Assembly: GCF_020524905.1 (NCBI RefSeq)
Contig: NZ_JAIVKI010000005.1
Span: 62,001-126,000, forward strand
Direction: 5' to 3'
Length of the DNA: 64,000 bases
Source of the DNA: Microbulbifer variabilis
Lineage (GTDB): Bacteria > Pseudomonadota > Gammaproteobacteria > Pseudomonadales > Cellvibrionaceae
A program made the position numbers and the translations under genes. Of this stretch, positions 18,404 to 28,116 are shown piece after piece (position 1 is the first letter of the stretch; the number at the start of each line of letters is the position of its first letter). The notes under the pieces were generated by a model. That model saw only the letters and a list, made by a program, of their open reading frames with translations. It ran no database searches and was not told the origin of the DNA.

Positions 18404-19015
18404 CTAATTTAATGTCCTCAGTGGCACATCATCCCTGCGCCCAATAGAAGCACCCAGTATTTTTACCAGAAACTCGGTTAACACTCCGGCCGTAAACCCC
18501 CAGATTTCGTAGTCACCAAACTGATAGGCAGGCAGATAAATAGGCTGATCATCAATTGTGACTCGATCTGTGCGGATACGGGGATCGGCGAGAAAGAACG
18601 ACAAGGGTACACGAAAAATGGCGTCCAGCTCACCGGGATTGGGGCTGAGGTGGGTATCCGGAGGAATTACCCCCACCCAAGGAGTAACATGCACCTGCCA
18701 ACGCGTGGTGCGGGGCCACAGGGGGCCAAGCATCCGCACTTGGCTCATGGGAAGAGCCACTTCCTCTTCAGCCTCGCGCAAGGCCGTGTACTGCAGGGAG
18801 GGATCGGTAGCATCCCAGCGTCCTCCCGGCAGGGAAACTTCGCCAGAGTGGGTGGAGAGCGTATCGGCGCGCTTGGTCAGTACTACATGAGGATCCGGCT
18901 CTTCAGTGAGTGCGATCAACACGGCAGCGTGACCGTACAACTCCGGTCCCGTTGGTACACCAGCCTCCAATTCCTCAATTTGCTGGGAAATTTTTTTCTC
19001 AATAATCGATAACAT
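18404..19015 (-). CDS. CoA pyrophosphatase-type Nudix hydrolase
   Basis: About 203 residues. The Nudix box reads from GGRWDATDPSLQYTA to LREAEEEVAL; it follows SGEVSLPGG, as in the NudL/CoA-diphosphatase group, which cleaves CoA to 4'-phosphopantetheine and 3',5'-ADP. The first box Glu is replaced by Asp, as is common in this group. The start may be ATG 19015, or GTG 19021 two codons earlier; AGGG upstream fits the ATG. It is a single gene downstream of the RND operon on the same strand. Confidence 0.85.
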   Translation of the reverse strand: MLSIIEKKISQQIEELEAGVPTGPELYGHAAVLIALTEEPDPHVVLTKRADTLSTHSGEVSLPGGRWDATDPSLQYTALREAEEEVALPMSQVRMLGPLWPRTTRWQVHVTPWVGVIPPDTHLSPNPGELDAIFRVPLSFFLADPRIRTDRVTIDDQPIYLPAYQFGDYEIWGFTAGVLTEFLVKILGASIGRRDDVPLRTLN

Positions 19016-19127
19016 ATACACTTGCCCTGCCCCCTTAACAACGAAGGCTCCCTAACTTTCATCATACTAATTCCCGGTGATAACACCGAGTTGTATGCCG
19101 CAATTCCCATTTGCGGCTCCCTGCCTG

Positions 19128-22100
19128 TTACTGCCGTTCAGCCGCACCTGTGTCCTGCTGCGACTGAGGGGTATAGCCCCCCTTGAGCTTTTCCCTAATC
19201 GCCTGCACCAGAGCGTAATACACCGGGACCAGTAGAGTGGCAAACAAGCTGGCGGCCAGCATGCCGCCAAACACCACTAGGCCCAGAGAAATACGGCTCA
19301 CAGCACCGGCACCAGTGGCTACCAATAACGGTATCACTCCGAGAATAAATGACATCGCCGTCATCAATACCGCTCGGAAACGCAAACGAGTGGCGGAAAT
19401 CGCGGATTCGGCAATGGACTTGCCTTTATCGCGCTCCACACAAGCGAATTCAACAATCAGAATGGCGCTCTTCGCTGCCATGCCAATTAACAATACCAGG
19501 CCAATCTGGGTATAAAGATTATTAATGGAGCCCGCCAACCACACCACCAACATGGCACCACAAATAGCAATAGGTACACACAAAAGCACGGCGATAGGGA
19601 TACTCCAGCTTTCATACTGGGCCACCAGAAACAGGTACACAAATATAATGGCCAGACTGAACAGAATTGGTGCCAAATTACCCGAGGTAACCTCCTGTAA
19701 ACTGATCCCCGTCCACTCGTAACCATATCCTTCGGGCAATCTGGAGGCCAATTCCTCCATGGTATCCATAGCCTGGCCGCTGGAATAACCCGGCGCCGGC
19801 GCGCCGTTAATAGTCACACTGTTATAAAGGTTATATCGAGTAACGGTCTGTGGGGCTACGACAGGTTCAATAGTAGAAACAGAGGTGATCGGTACTAAAC
19901 CACCACTATTAGCGCGCACATAAAAGCCCGCCAGGTTTTGTTCATCATCTCGAAATTGCGCATCCGCCTGGGCAATAACACGGAATACTTTGCCGTATAA
20001 ATTAAAGTCATTTATGTAATAGCCCCCCAGGAAAGTCTGTAAGGTCGAGTAAACTTCCGGTAGCGGCACGCCAAGCACATGGGCTTTCTCCTTATCGATC
20101 TTCAATTCCAACTGCGGTGTAGCCGCCTGGAAACTGGTGAAAGCCTGGGATATTTCGGTGCGCTGGTTAGCGGCACCCAGTAGATCGAAGAGTACTTGGG
20201 ATAATTCCGTAATACTGCGTCCCTGCAAATCCTCCAAAACAAATTGAAATCCTCCAACAGTGCCAATACCTGGCAAGGCTGGTCTAGCAAAAGACATTAT
20301 CTGCGCATTGGGGATCTGCGACAGTTTTTTCTGTACCCGCTGCATAACAGCAAACTGATGATCCTCTTTACTGGGGCGATCATCCCAGGGTTTTAATACG
20401 GCAAACATCACAGCAGCATTGGAAGCGACATTATTGGTGAGAAGATTGTATCCGGGCACCCCCACTACATTCGCCATAGCGGGCTCTTCCAACAATATTT
20501 CCGCAACCTGATTCACCACTGGCCCGGTGCGCTCCAGAGAGGAGCCATCCGGAAGCTGCACATGCAGCATAAAATTTCCCTGGTCCTCATCGGGAATAAA
20601 CCCTGTGGGAATACTTTTGAATAGCCAAAAGGCCAGTAGGAAAATACCGATAACAGAGACAATCCCGATCAAAGGTATTTTTACGCAGGCTTTTACCATA
20701 CCCACATAAAAGTTGGTGGAGCGATGCAGTCCGCGGTTGAAAAAACCAAAAATGCCGGTCTCTTTAACCCCTGCCACTTCGCCATCCTTACCCACCTTGA
20801 GAATACTGGCGCAGAGTGCCGGACTTAAAGTAAGTGCATTCAGAGAGGAGATTGCCACTGACATAGAAATGGTTATAGCGAATTGCTGGTACATTTTTCC
20901 GGTGATACCTGGCATCAACATCACTGGCACGAAGACTGCAAATAATACCAGAGTTGTGGCAATCACCGGACCAGTCACTTCGCGCATGGACTGCAACGCG
21001 GCCTCTTTTGGCATCAGACCTTCGCTCATAAGGCGTTGGGTGTTTTCCACCACAATAATCGCATCATCTACCACAATACCGATTGCCAGGATCAGCGCGA
21101 ACAAGGTGATGGTATTAATGGTCATGCCAAACGCCAACATTAAGGCAAAAGTACCGATCAGGGACACCGGGATGGCTATCGCGGGAATGAGGGTCGATCG
21201 CCAATCCTGTAAAAATAGGAAGACCACCACAATCACCAGGATCAAGGCGATAAATAGTGTCAGTACTACCTCCTTGATAGAGGCCTGCACAAACAGAGTG
21301 GTATCGTAGAAAATCTCGGCCTTTAAGCCGCTAGGGAAACGCTGGGATAACTCATTCACCTTGGCTTTAATGCTTTCGGCTACATTAATCGCATTGGCAT
21401 CCGGCAGTTGATAAACACCGATTACCGCCGATGCTTGGTTATCCAATTGCCCGTAGGAGGAGTAGGACTCACTGCCCAATTCCACCCGCGCCACATCTTT
21501 CACCTTGACCATGGCGCCATTAGGCTTGGCGCGAATGGTAATATCCTCAAATTCCTTAGGGTCGACTAAACGCCCCTGCACCAGGATGTTATATTGAAAC
21601 TGCTGATCCTTGCGGATAGGAGGTGAGCCAATCTGCCCTGCCGCTACCTGCACATTTTGCGCCTGTACCGCACTGATCACATCTTGGGTAGTGACATCCA
21701 AAGAGGCCATCCGGTTCGGGTCCAACCACAGACGCATTGCATAATTGCGCGAGCCAAAAATCACTACACCGCTCACACCCAATACACGTGCCAACTCATC
21801 CTTTAAATAAATTTCCGCATAATTTGCTAAAAATAAGTCATCGAATTTTTGATCTGGTGAAAATAAATTAACCAATAACAAGAGAGTACTGCTCTGCTTT
21901 GACACCACTACGCCATCGCGCTTTACATCCTCTGGTAATTGTGGCGTAGCCTGCTCCACTCGATTCTGGACATTGACCTGAGCAATATCGTCGTCATAAC
22001 CGGACTTAAACGTTACCGTGAGACTATAAGAACCATCGTTGCCACTGGTGGAGGACATATACTCCATACCCTCGACCCCGTTCACTTGGGATTCAATGGG

Positions 22101-22292
22101 TACGGCAACACTATCGCGCACAACTTCGGCGCTGGCTCCAGCGTAATTGGCGGCGACGTTAATGGTGGCTGGAGTAATTTCAGGAAACTGAGCAACGGGC
22201 AACATTGGCAGTGAAAGGATGCCCGCAAGGGTGATCAGAATAGAGATAACAAAGGCGAATCGGGGCCGCCGTATACAAAAAGCACTGATCAT
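19128..22292 (-). CDS. RND multidrug efflux transporter, HAE1 family
   Basis: A 1054-residue inner-membrane pump, the standard AcrB/MexF length. The start (MISAFCIRRPRFAFVISI), the periplasmic QVNGVEGMEYMSSTSGNDGSY-like porter segment, GIVVDDAIIVVEN with the paired acidic proton-relay residues in TM4, and the C-terminal FVPV and LLVPVYY helices are all typical. It pumps hydrophobic drugs or metabolites out with proton energy, with the adaptor encoded 32 bp upstream. No outer-membrane TolC-type gene is in the cluster, so the pump probably borrows one encoded elsewhere. Confidence 0.96.
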   Translation of the reverse strand: MISAFCIRRPRFAFVISILITLAGILSLPMLPVAQFPEITPATINVAANYAGASAEVVRDSVAVPIESQVNGVEGMEYMSSTSGNDGSYSLTVTFKSGYDDDIAQVNVQNRVEQATPQLPEDVKRDGVVVSKQSSTLLLLVNLFSPDQKFDDLFLANYAEIYLKDELARVLGVSGVVIFGSRNYAMRLWLDPNRMASLDVTTQDVISAVQAQNVQVAAGQIGSPPIRKDQQFQYNILVQGRLVDPKEFEDITIRAKPNGAMVKVKDVARVELGSESYSSYGQLDNQASAVIGVYQLPDANAINVAESIKAKVNELSQRFPSGLKAEIFYDTTLFVQASIKEVVLTLFIALILVIVVVFLFLQDWRSTLIPAIAIPVSLIGTFALMLAFGMTINTITLFALILAIGIVVDDAIIVVENTQRLMSEGLMPKEAALQSMREVTGPVIATTLVLFAVFVPVMLMPGITGKMYQQFAITISMSVAISSLNALTLSPALCASILKVGKDGEVAGVKETGIFGFFNRGLHRSTNFYVGMVKACVKIPLIGIVSVIGIFLLAFWLFKSIPTGFIPDEDQGNFMLHVQLPDGSSLERTGPVVNQVAEILLEEPAMANVVGVPGYNLLTNNVASNAAVMFAVLKPWDDRPSKEDHQFAVMQRVQKKLSQIPNAQIMSFARPALPGIGTVGGFQFVLEDLQGRSITELSQVLFDLLGAANQRTEISQAFTSFQAATPQLELKIDKEKAHVLGVPLPEVYSTLQTFLGGYYINDFNLYGKVFRVIAQADAQFRDDEQNLAGFYVRANSGGLVPITSVSTIEPVVAPQTVTRYNLYNSVTINGAPAPGYSSGQAMDTMEELASRLPEGYGYEWTGISLQEVTSGNLAPILFSLAIIFVYLFLVAQYESWSIPIAVLLCVPIAICGAMLVVWLAGSINNLYTQIGLVLLIGMAAKSAILIVEFACVERDKGKSIAESAISATRLRFRAVLMTAMSFILGVIPLLVATGAGAVSRISLGLVVFGGMLAASLFATLLVPVYYALVQAIREKLKGGYTPQSQQDTGAAERQ

Positions 22293-22324
22293 AAAAGCGT
22301 TAAGAGCCCCCCGCCCTGGGTGGG

Positions 22325-23635
22325 CTATTTATAATCATCGACTTCTCCCTCGTATCGATGGCGTTCGCTGTCTTCAACACCTTCAGGAAGCTCCATGTCA
22401 TCCGGCAACAGCGTCCCCTGCCCTCCACTAATTGGCTGTTTTGAACTCGGTTTTTTCTCCGGTGAGCTGCCTCCGCGTGCAGGCTCCGCCGGCTTTTCTG
22501 TCACGTCATAGGGGTCGCGTGGGGTGTTTTGCGGAGTCACCGGTTTACCTGCAACAACCCGCTGCAGGCCGTTGACGATCACCGACTCACCGACAACCAG
22601 ACCGTGATTAACCGCCCATAGCTCACCCTCCCGCTGCCCCAGGGTGACATAGCGCTTTTCCGCGATATTTTTCTTACCAAGAACGAAGAGATAACGCCCC
22701 TGCATGTCCTCCATCACCGCCGATTGTGGCACCAGTGGCTTTAGCGCTTCGCTGCCGGTATATAAACGGATGGAAACCCGCGCAAACTGCCCCTGCACCA
22801 ACAGACTGCCTGGGTTAGGGAAAAGCGCGCGCACGGCCACAGAACCGGTATTCGGATCTATCTGGTTGTCGATAAACACAATCCGCCCCTCATAGGGGTA
22901 ATAGTTGCCATCCGGCAGCTCTATGCGTACATCCAACCTCGTAGGTGGCAGCCCCTCCCGACGGCGGCGCTCAGCATCCACCTGCACGGCGTAGAGCTGA
23001 TTCTCAGGAACCTCAAACAATACATAGATCGGGTCCATCTTGACGATGGTAGTGAGTGGGTCCGAGTTGGGCCCCACCAGAGAGCCTTCGGTATATTGTG
23101 TGCGGCCAATGCGACCGGTAAGTGGCGCGTATATTTTTGTATAGGAAAGATCCAACCGGGCACTTTCCACTTTGGCGCGATTTGCATCTACTTGGGACTT
23201 GGCCTCTTCGAAAGTGCCCAGCAGTTCATCCATCTGCACTTGGCTGATTGCGCCCGTCGCCACCAGTTTGCGACCACGGCGATAATTGCGCTCAGCGATA
23301 CGCAGTGATGCCTCGGCACGTTCCAGGTTCGCGCTCTGGTTATCCAGCTCGGCAACGAAGGGGCGCGGATCTATTTCAAATAACAGGCGCCCTTCCTTGA
23401 CGGTTTCCCCCTCCCTAAAATCGCGACTTTGGATATAGCCTTCTACACGTGGGCGCACCTTATACTCATCGGTAGCTTCTACCCGGCCAACATATTCAAA
23501 GCGCGGAATGACAGGCTGCTCACGCACCACTAACACCTCTACGGGAGGCGGCGGTGGTGTCTTTTTCTCATCGTCTTTGCCGCCACAGGCCAACAAGGCG
23601 ATCACTAAGAGCCCAAAAAATAAAATACGCGCCAT
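22325..23635 (-). CDS. RND efflux periplasmic adaptor lipoprotein
   Basis: A 436-residue membrane-fusion protein with a lipoprotein signal (FFGLLVIALLACGG). The order is first beta/lipoyl half (RVEATDEYKVRPRVEGYI), alpha-hairpin (LERAEASLRIAERNYRRGRKL), second lipoyl half (IYAPLTGRIGRTQYTEG), then the barrel. The C-terminus has an unusual ~70-residue Pro/Lys/Glu-rich tail not needed in the family. It is first in a two-gene operon with the RND pump. No local TetR or two-component regulator is seen; the Nudix gene on the other side is divergent. Confidence 0.94.
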   Translation of the reverse strand: MARILFFGLLVIALLACGGKDDEKKTPPPPPVEVLVVREQPVIPRFEYVGRVEATDEYKVRPRVEGYIQSRDFREGETVKEGRLLFEIDPRPFVAELDNQSANLERAEASLRIAERNYRRGRKLVATGAISQVQMDELLGTFEEAKSQVDANRAKVESARLDLSYTKIYAPLTGRIGRTQYTEGSLVGPNSDPLTTIVKMDPIYVLFEVPENQLYAVQVDAERRRREGLPPTRLDVRIELPDGNYYPYEGRIVFIDNQIDPNTGSVAVRALFPNPGSLLVQGQFARVSIRLYTGSEALKPLVPQSAVMEDMQGRYLFVLGKKNIAEKRYVTLGQREGELWAVNHGLVVGESVIVNGLQRVVAGKPVTPQNTPRDPYDVTEKPAEPARGGSSPEKKPSSKQPISGGQGTLLPDDMELPEGVEDSERHRYEGEVDDYK

Positions 23636-23737
23636 AGTGAAGCAGGCACCGCCTTATGAACTTCAACATCTTTAACAACTATAGGCGTCAAAAAGCTGGG
23701 AGCTGGCGCTGGAATCTTGCATAGGTATACTGACGCC

Positions 23738-24277
23738 ATGAAATTCTGTAGCCAATGCGGTAGCAATGCCGTCACATTTTCCATCCCCAAAGGGGATGAC
23801 CGCCCACGCCACCTGTGTGGCAGTTGCGGCACTATTCACTACATCAACCCGCGTGTGATCGTCGGTGTTTTGCCCTACCTGGAAGACCGAGTATTACTGT
23901 GCAAACGTGCCATTGAGCCGCGCCTGGGACTGTGGACCCTGCCCGCCGGCTTTATGGAAAACGGGGAAACCAGTGAAGAGGGGGCATTGCGGGAGTCTTG
24001 GGAGGAAGCTCGCGCCAGTATTCGTGTGGATGAACTCTATTCGATTTACGACATTCCCCATATCAATCAAGTCTACCTGATGTATCGCGGAGAACTGACC
24101 GATACCAATTTCGGCCCTGGACCGGAGTCATTAGAGGTATCGCTATTTCGCCAGGAGGAAATCCCCTGGGGTGAAATTGCCTTCCCGATTATGCATAAGA
24201 CCCTCAAGCACTATTTCGCCGACACAGAACAGGGGCAATACCAGCTGCACCGAGGTGTTATTTCGCGGAAACTATAG
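23738..24277 (+). CDS. Nudix hydrolase with N-terminal zinc ribbon
   Basis: A 179-residue protein from ATG 23738; the frame runs seven codons further 5' without support. The N-terminus has two C-x-x-C pairs (FCSQCGS and LCGSCGT) forming a zinc ribbon. The Nudix box GFMENGETSEEGALRESWEEA follows the LPAG segment. It is similar to the NUDIX/ADP-ribose or NADH-pyrophosphatase-like zinc-ribbon group; the exact nucleotide substrate is not clear. It is divergent from the RND operon. Confidence 0.88.
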   Translation: MKFCSQCGSNAVTFSIPKGDDRPRHLCGSCGTIHYINPRVIVGVLPYLEDRVLLCKRAIEPRLGLWTLPAGFMENGETSEEGALRESWEEARASIRVDELYSIYDIPHINQVYLMYRGELTDTNFGPGPESLEVSLFRQEEIPWGEIAFPIMHKTLKHYFADTEQGQYQLHRGVISRKL

Positions 24278-24372
24278 TGGCTCCGCAAGCCACGCGAATA
24301 AACAGCGCTGATTGAGGGCGCTGGGCGGGAAAAGTACTAACCCTGCTCAATAAATATAAAAAGGATGTTTCG

Positions 24373-24903
24373 ATGAAATACGCCTACATGCTTGCGGTCC
24401 TGCTCTTGGTGGGCGTGGGCTTACCTATGATTATTCCTGGCCCCGACGGCAAGCCGATAATGTCCCCCCAGGATTGGCTACCAGATCAACAGACCCTGGA
24501 CTCAGTACGCCAGCAAGGCCAGCGCGCCTTTCAGGCGGTGAGCGACAGCACACAGAAGTCAGCCGGGCAATTGGAAACCCTGGTGGAGTCCAGTGGCCTT
24601 TTGCCGGAAGAGCAAAACAAGCCAACCAGGGAAGTATTTAGCTGGCAGGATAGTGAGGGGAACTGGCACTTCTCTGACTCGATCCCCGAGGGGATGGATA
24701 CCGATGTGCATATTCACCAGATAAAACCTATCAATACCCTGCCCGCCAGCCAGACTGGTGGCGACCTAAAACCGCAAGAGCCCCAAGCGCAACTCCTGCA
24801 GGAAAATAGCGGAAGCGAAAACCGAATCTCACAAATTTTGAAAGAGGTTCAGGCACTAAAAGAAAAGAGCCAGCAGCGACAACAGGCACTGGATAACCTC
24901 TAA
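24373..24903 (+). CDS. DUF4124-type exported protein
   Basis: A 176-residue protein. It has an N-terminal hydrophobic anchor or signal (MKYAYMLAVLLLVGVGLPMII), then a spacer, and a DUF4124-like segment REVFSWQDSEGNWHFSDSIPEG (about residues 87-108), ending in a Gln/Glu-rich coiled coil. The DUF4124 domain is found in many gammaproteobacterial envelope proteins; its job is unknown. AAGGATG before ATG 24373 is a good ribosome site, and a terminator follows. Confidence 0.8.
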   Translation: MKYAYMLAVLLLVGVGLPMIIPGPDGKPIMSPQDWLPDQQTLDSVRQQGQRAFQAVSDSTQKSAGQLETLVESSGLLPEEQNKPTREVFSWQDSEGNWHFSDSIPEGMDTDVHIHQIKPINTLPASQTGGDLKPQEPQAQLLQENSGSENRISQILKEVQALKEKSQQRQQALDNL

Positions 24904-24921
24904 AACCCTCTCAAGCGAATG

Positions 24922-24950
24922 GCAGGATATCGATCATATCCTGCTTTTAG
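24922..24950 (+). terminator. Rho-independent terminator
   Basis: A 9-bp perfect stem GCAGGATAT/ATATCCTGC with a 5-nt loop and T-run, directly after the DUF4124 gene and touching the end of the converging gene. Confidence 0.8.
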
Positions 24951-25276
24951 AGGTTTTTACCGCCACAACGGCTATCCAGGCGCCAAAGATCGAAAGCCGG
25001 TTCTTCATAGGGGTGCGCCTGGTACAGGGCCTCAAGGGCCGCATCCACAGACTCATCGGCACACACCATCTCAACCCGATATTCCTCCACTTGTTCAACC
25101 TGCCCGGATTCGCCAATAAATGGCTGGCTACCCTCTAATGGACGAAATTGGCCAACACCCAAAACCTGCCAGCAACAACTGTCGTAATCTCCAATTCTGC
25201 CGGCTCCAGCGTCAAACAGGGCTTGTTTCACAACTTCCAGATGCGTTGCGGGTATATAGATGCAAAGCTTATGCAT
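24947..25276 (-). CDS. YqfO/NIF3-like small protein
   Basis: A 109-residue protein starting MHKLCIYIPATHLEVVKQALFDAGAG and containing GQFRPLEGSQPFIG and the HPYEEPAFDLW segment. These mark the stand-alone NIF3 insert (CutA-like) domain family, often annotated YqfO or NGG1p-interacting factor 3. The biochemical role is not settled. It converges with the DUF4124 gene, and its last codons overlap that gene's terminator. Confidence 0.82.
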   Translation of the reverse strand: MHKLCIYIPATHLEVVKQALFDAGAGRIGDYDSCCWQVLGVGQFRPLEGSQPFIGESGQVEQVEEYRVEMVCADESVDAALEALYQAHPYEEPAFDLWRLDSRCGGKNL

Positions 25277-25308
25277 TCCGGTTATTCACTTTTCACAGAT
25301 GGATAAAG

Positions 25309-25332
25309 CTAAGGGGCCATCAGGGCCCCTTA
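25309..25332. terminator. Hairpin, probable terminator of the thioredoxin-like gene
   Basis: Stem CTAAGGGGCC/GGCCCCTTAG with a short loop just past the stop at 25357. The T-run is weak on the minus strand, so efficiency is uncertain. Confidence 0.55.
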
Positions 25333-25356
25333 GTAGTGCATTACGATTGAAACGCT

Positions 25357-26211
25357 TTAGAACAACAGTGTCATCAGCTTGCGCTGATATTGGGTGGCGA
25401 TAGGGTCGCCGGCACCCAGGCTTTTCACGATATCGAGAAATGCCTGCTTGGCCGCACCATCGGCAAAATTCATATCCTTGCGCAGGATATCCAACAACAG
25501 CTCCAAAGCTTCCTGATGGCGGTTGGCCTGGCTGTACTGAACCGCCAGCTTATAGGCAGAATCATAATCTTGCGGGTTTTGCTCCAAGGCTTTTTGCAGC
25601 GCCTGAATTTCCGGTGTATCCGCCGCCTTTTGCTTCAGTTCCAACTGAGCCATTAAGCGCTGGTATTCTGCATCCTGGTCCGCCAGAAGGATTTTACCGA
25701 GCACCGTTTCCGCTTCCGGTGTGCGGTTTTGATCGAGTAATAACGCCGCCAACTGCTTAGCGATATCCACCCGCTCGGAGGACTCGCTATACGCCTGACG
25801 CAACAACGGCAGGGCTTCATCCACTTTACCCTCGCCGATCAGGGCTTGGGCCTGCTGCAGTTTGATATCCCAGGGTTTTGGCAGATATTTATCGAGCATT
25901 TCGCGGATCTGGCTCTCCGGCTGCGCCCCGGCAAAGCCATCCACCGGCTGCCCCTCTTTAAGCAGCATGACTGTGGGTAGGCTGCGCACCCCCAGCTGGC
26001 CGGCGATCATCTGCTCAGTGTCGGCATTCACTTTGGCCAGGAGAAACTGGCCCGCGTATTCATTCGCGAGCTTTTCCAAAACCGGCATTAACTGTTTGCA
26101 CGGTTCACACCAATCGGCCCAAAAATCCACCAAGACCGGGCGATTCATGGATTCTTCGATGAGTACCTGCTGGGCGTTTTCTGCCGTTACATCGACAATA
26201 AAATCGTTCAC
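25357..26211 (-). CDS. ybbN: Thioredoxin-TPR co-chaperone (YbbN/CnoX-type)
   Basis: A 284-residue protein: thioredoxin domain with W-C-E-P-C-K active site (about residues 34-39), then a tetratricopeptide region (LLRQAYSESS, AYKLAVQYSQANRHQEALELL). E. coli CnoX has the same build but lacks a normal C-x-x-C; here both cysteines are present, so it may be redox-active. The family holds unfolding proteins under hypochlorous stress and hands them to GroEL or DnaK. It starts with GTG at 26211, placed behind AGGAG. Confidence 0.9.
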   Translation of the reverse strand: MNDFIVDVTAENAQQVLIEESMNRPVLVDFWADWCEPCKQLMPVLEKLANEYAGQFLLAKVNADTEQMIAGQLGVRSLPTVMLLKEGQPVDGFAGAQPESQIREMLDKYLPKPWDIKLQQAQALIGEGKVDEALPLLRQAYSESSERVDIAKQLAALLLDQNRTPEAETVLGKILLADQDAEYQRLMAQLELKQKAADTPEIQALQKALEQNPQDYDSAYKLAVQYSQANRHQEALELLLDILRKDMNFADGAAKQAFLDIVKSLGAGDPIATQYQRKLMTLLF

Positions 26212-26250
26212 AAACTCTCCTGAGTAATGTCTTGCTATTCTGCTGTTGTT

Positions 26251-26634
26251 CTAGCGGTAGAGTGTATCCGTGCCGTAAGCCAGCTCAAGGGATTCCCGCT
26301 CAACTTTGCGCAGCCCCTTTACCACCAGGCCATAGGAGCGATCCGCCATCCGCTCAATTTCATAATCCGGCACTGTGCCATCGAGCAATACAGTATTCCA
26401 GTGCTTCTTGTTCATATGGTAACCCGGTAACACACCGGGAAAGATATCCCGTAGGGCCTGGGCCTCATCGGGATCACACTTCAAATTGGTGGCATCTACT
26501 TCACGATAGCGGCTGAGAGTAGCGAACATACGCCCCTTGATCTTGAACACCGCAACCTCCGGACCAAAAGGGAAATCCTCGATCACTTCGGGCCGGGCGA
26601 GTAGATAACTTCTCAGTTCCGCTCTTTGCATCAT
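26251..26634 (-). CDS. MmcQ/YjbR family protein
   Basis: A 127-residue protein with the YjbR fold pattern: DFPFGPEVAVFKIKGRMFATLS, KCDPDEAQAL, PGYHMNKKHWNTVLLDG. YjbR proteins are small and have a DNA-binding-like fold, but a firm function is lacking. It follows the DUF885 gene by only a few bases on the same strand and is probably co-transcribed with it. Confidence 0.88.
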   Translation of the reverse strand: MMQRAELRSYLLARPEVIEDFPFGPEVAVFKIKGRMFATLSRYREVDATNLKCDPDEAQALRDIFPGVLPGYHMNKKHWNTVLLDGTVPDYEIERMADRSYGLVVKGLRKVERESLELAYGTDTLYR

Positions 26635-26640
26635 TGGGCC

Positions 26641-28011
26641 CTACCAATCCAGCGAGGAGGGTAAGCGCGGCGAAGACAACAGCTTAGCGAAGCGCTGCCA
26701 GCGCTCTTCTGCGCTGTTGGTATCCCGCTCCACATAATCCGCTACCAACTTCTTGCCCCAGTTGTAATTAATCACATAGGCACCGTAGGCATCGACAAAA
26801 TCTTTGCGTTGTTTTGCCTTAGCAGGGCTCATCAGAGTGTATTTTTCAAACAGAGCCGCTACTTGATCAGCGGCAATTTCACCGTCGATATACTGGCGCG
26901 CAATTTCATTACCGGCAAAACTAAGCTTATCGACTAGAGCCATTACCCGATCATATTTCGGTGCACTTTGCGGATCCAATCCGGCGAGGGGATAAAGCAC
27001 CTTCATTTCGAAGTGGGTTTTTTCCTCTCCGGGAAAAGCCAGCTCGATACCGTAATTGGCACTGCCTTCAGCGATCAAAGATTGGGGGCTGAACAGCGGA
27101 TAGACGCTGTATTCCACCCAACCGTGCTCCTTTACCAAAGTCTGTTCTAACAGAGCGTTATAAGTGTGATGGCCCGGGTAGCCCTCATGGCAGCCCAGGT
27201 CGATAGCGCGATCAATGGTGATCGGCAAGCCGCGATTCACCTGTATCAGGCTATGCGAACTTCCCTGGTACCAGTTATAACCGCTCCAGGGTTTGTCGCT
27301 GACATACTCCAGGGCAAAATTTTCATCCTGCGGCAGCGGGATATAGTGCTTAGTACGCAGGCGACACTCCGCAATCGCCGCATCAAAAACCCCCTGAAGC
27401 TTATCCGCAGGAATTTCATACCGTTGGCGAAACGCCTGTACTCGCGTACTCAAAGGCCCCTCTCCGGGCAACAGTTCATTCAACTCCTGCAACAGAGGGT
27501 CGAAACTGGAGTAGTCCTGCCTTGGGGGCTCGGTGTCGTAGAGCTCGCGGGCCTCTTTGACAAAGTTACGCTCGCTTTCACCAGCAAGGCTGCGGGCGTG
27601 AGCCACTAGTGCCGCCAGTTGAGTTCGCAGGTAGTGCAGACGCAGACCGTCAAGGGAACCATCCGCCGTTCCCTCCCCAGGTAGCTGAGCGATCAGGGCA
27701 CTGCCGCGTTTGGCAATATCCGCCGGGCTGGCCTGGCTCTGCTCTGCCTGTTCTCGCCACTGCGCCGGGCCATAATAAGCGTCGACATAACTTTTATCGT
27801 GATTACCCAATTCCAGCACCAAGGCAACATAGTCCCTGGCCACAGAGCCCATCGACATATCTCCGTTCCTTTTATCTGCGGCCAGTACCGCCTCGACATC
27901 TGTTGCTTTCTGTAACTTTGCCTCCTGGGGTTCTTTACCCTCACAGGCGACAAAGAATAATGATGCGGCCAGTACAGGAATCAGGCACGCCGCCTTTACC
28001 ACTCGTTTCAT
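26641..28011 (-). CDS. DUF885 lipoprotein, short form
   Basis: A 456-residue protein with a lipoprotein signal (LAASLFFVACEG). The centre carries HEGYPGHH, the candidate zinc motif of DUF885 (H-E-x-x-P-G-H-H). Unlike the other three members in this window (about 605-627 residues), it lacks a long N-terminal helical part. DUF885 proteins are predicted metallopeptidases with little biochemistry. It is probably located in the periplasm or on the outer membrane. Confidence 0.82.
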   Translation of the reverse strand: MKRVVKAACLIPVLAASLFFVACEGKEPQEAKLQKATDVEAVLAADKRNGDMSMGSVARDYVALVLELGNHDKSYVDAYYGPAQWREQAEQSQASPADIAKRGSALIAQLPGEGTADGSLDGLRLHYLRTQLAALVAHARSLAGESERNFVKEARELYDTEPPRQDYSSFDPLLQELNELLPGEGPLSTRVQAFRQRYEIPADKLQGVFDAAIAECRLRTKHYIPLPQDENFALEYVSDKPWSGYNWYQGSSHSLIQVNRGLPITIDRAIDLGCHEGYPGHHTYNALLEQTLVKEHGWVEYSVYPLFSPQSLIAEGSANYGIELAFPGEEKTHFEMKVLYPLAGLDPQSAPKYDRVMALVDKLSFAGNEIARQYIDGEIAADQVAALFEKYTLMSPAKAKQRKDFVDAYGAYVINYNWGKKLVADYVERDTNSAEERWQRFAKLLSSPRLPSSLDW

Positions 28012-28116
28012 TATTGTTTCTCTCGGAATTGATTTCTTATTAGATAATTTGCCGGGCTAAGAGGTTAGGGAAGCCAGGCCCCTTCCCAAAATATCGGGGC
28101 CTGCCGGCTAAGAACC

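Noticed and set aside
19128..23635. Possible third gene (outer-membrane channel) in the RND operon
   Set aside because: Both flanks are Nudix genes; no TolC-like sequence is present.
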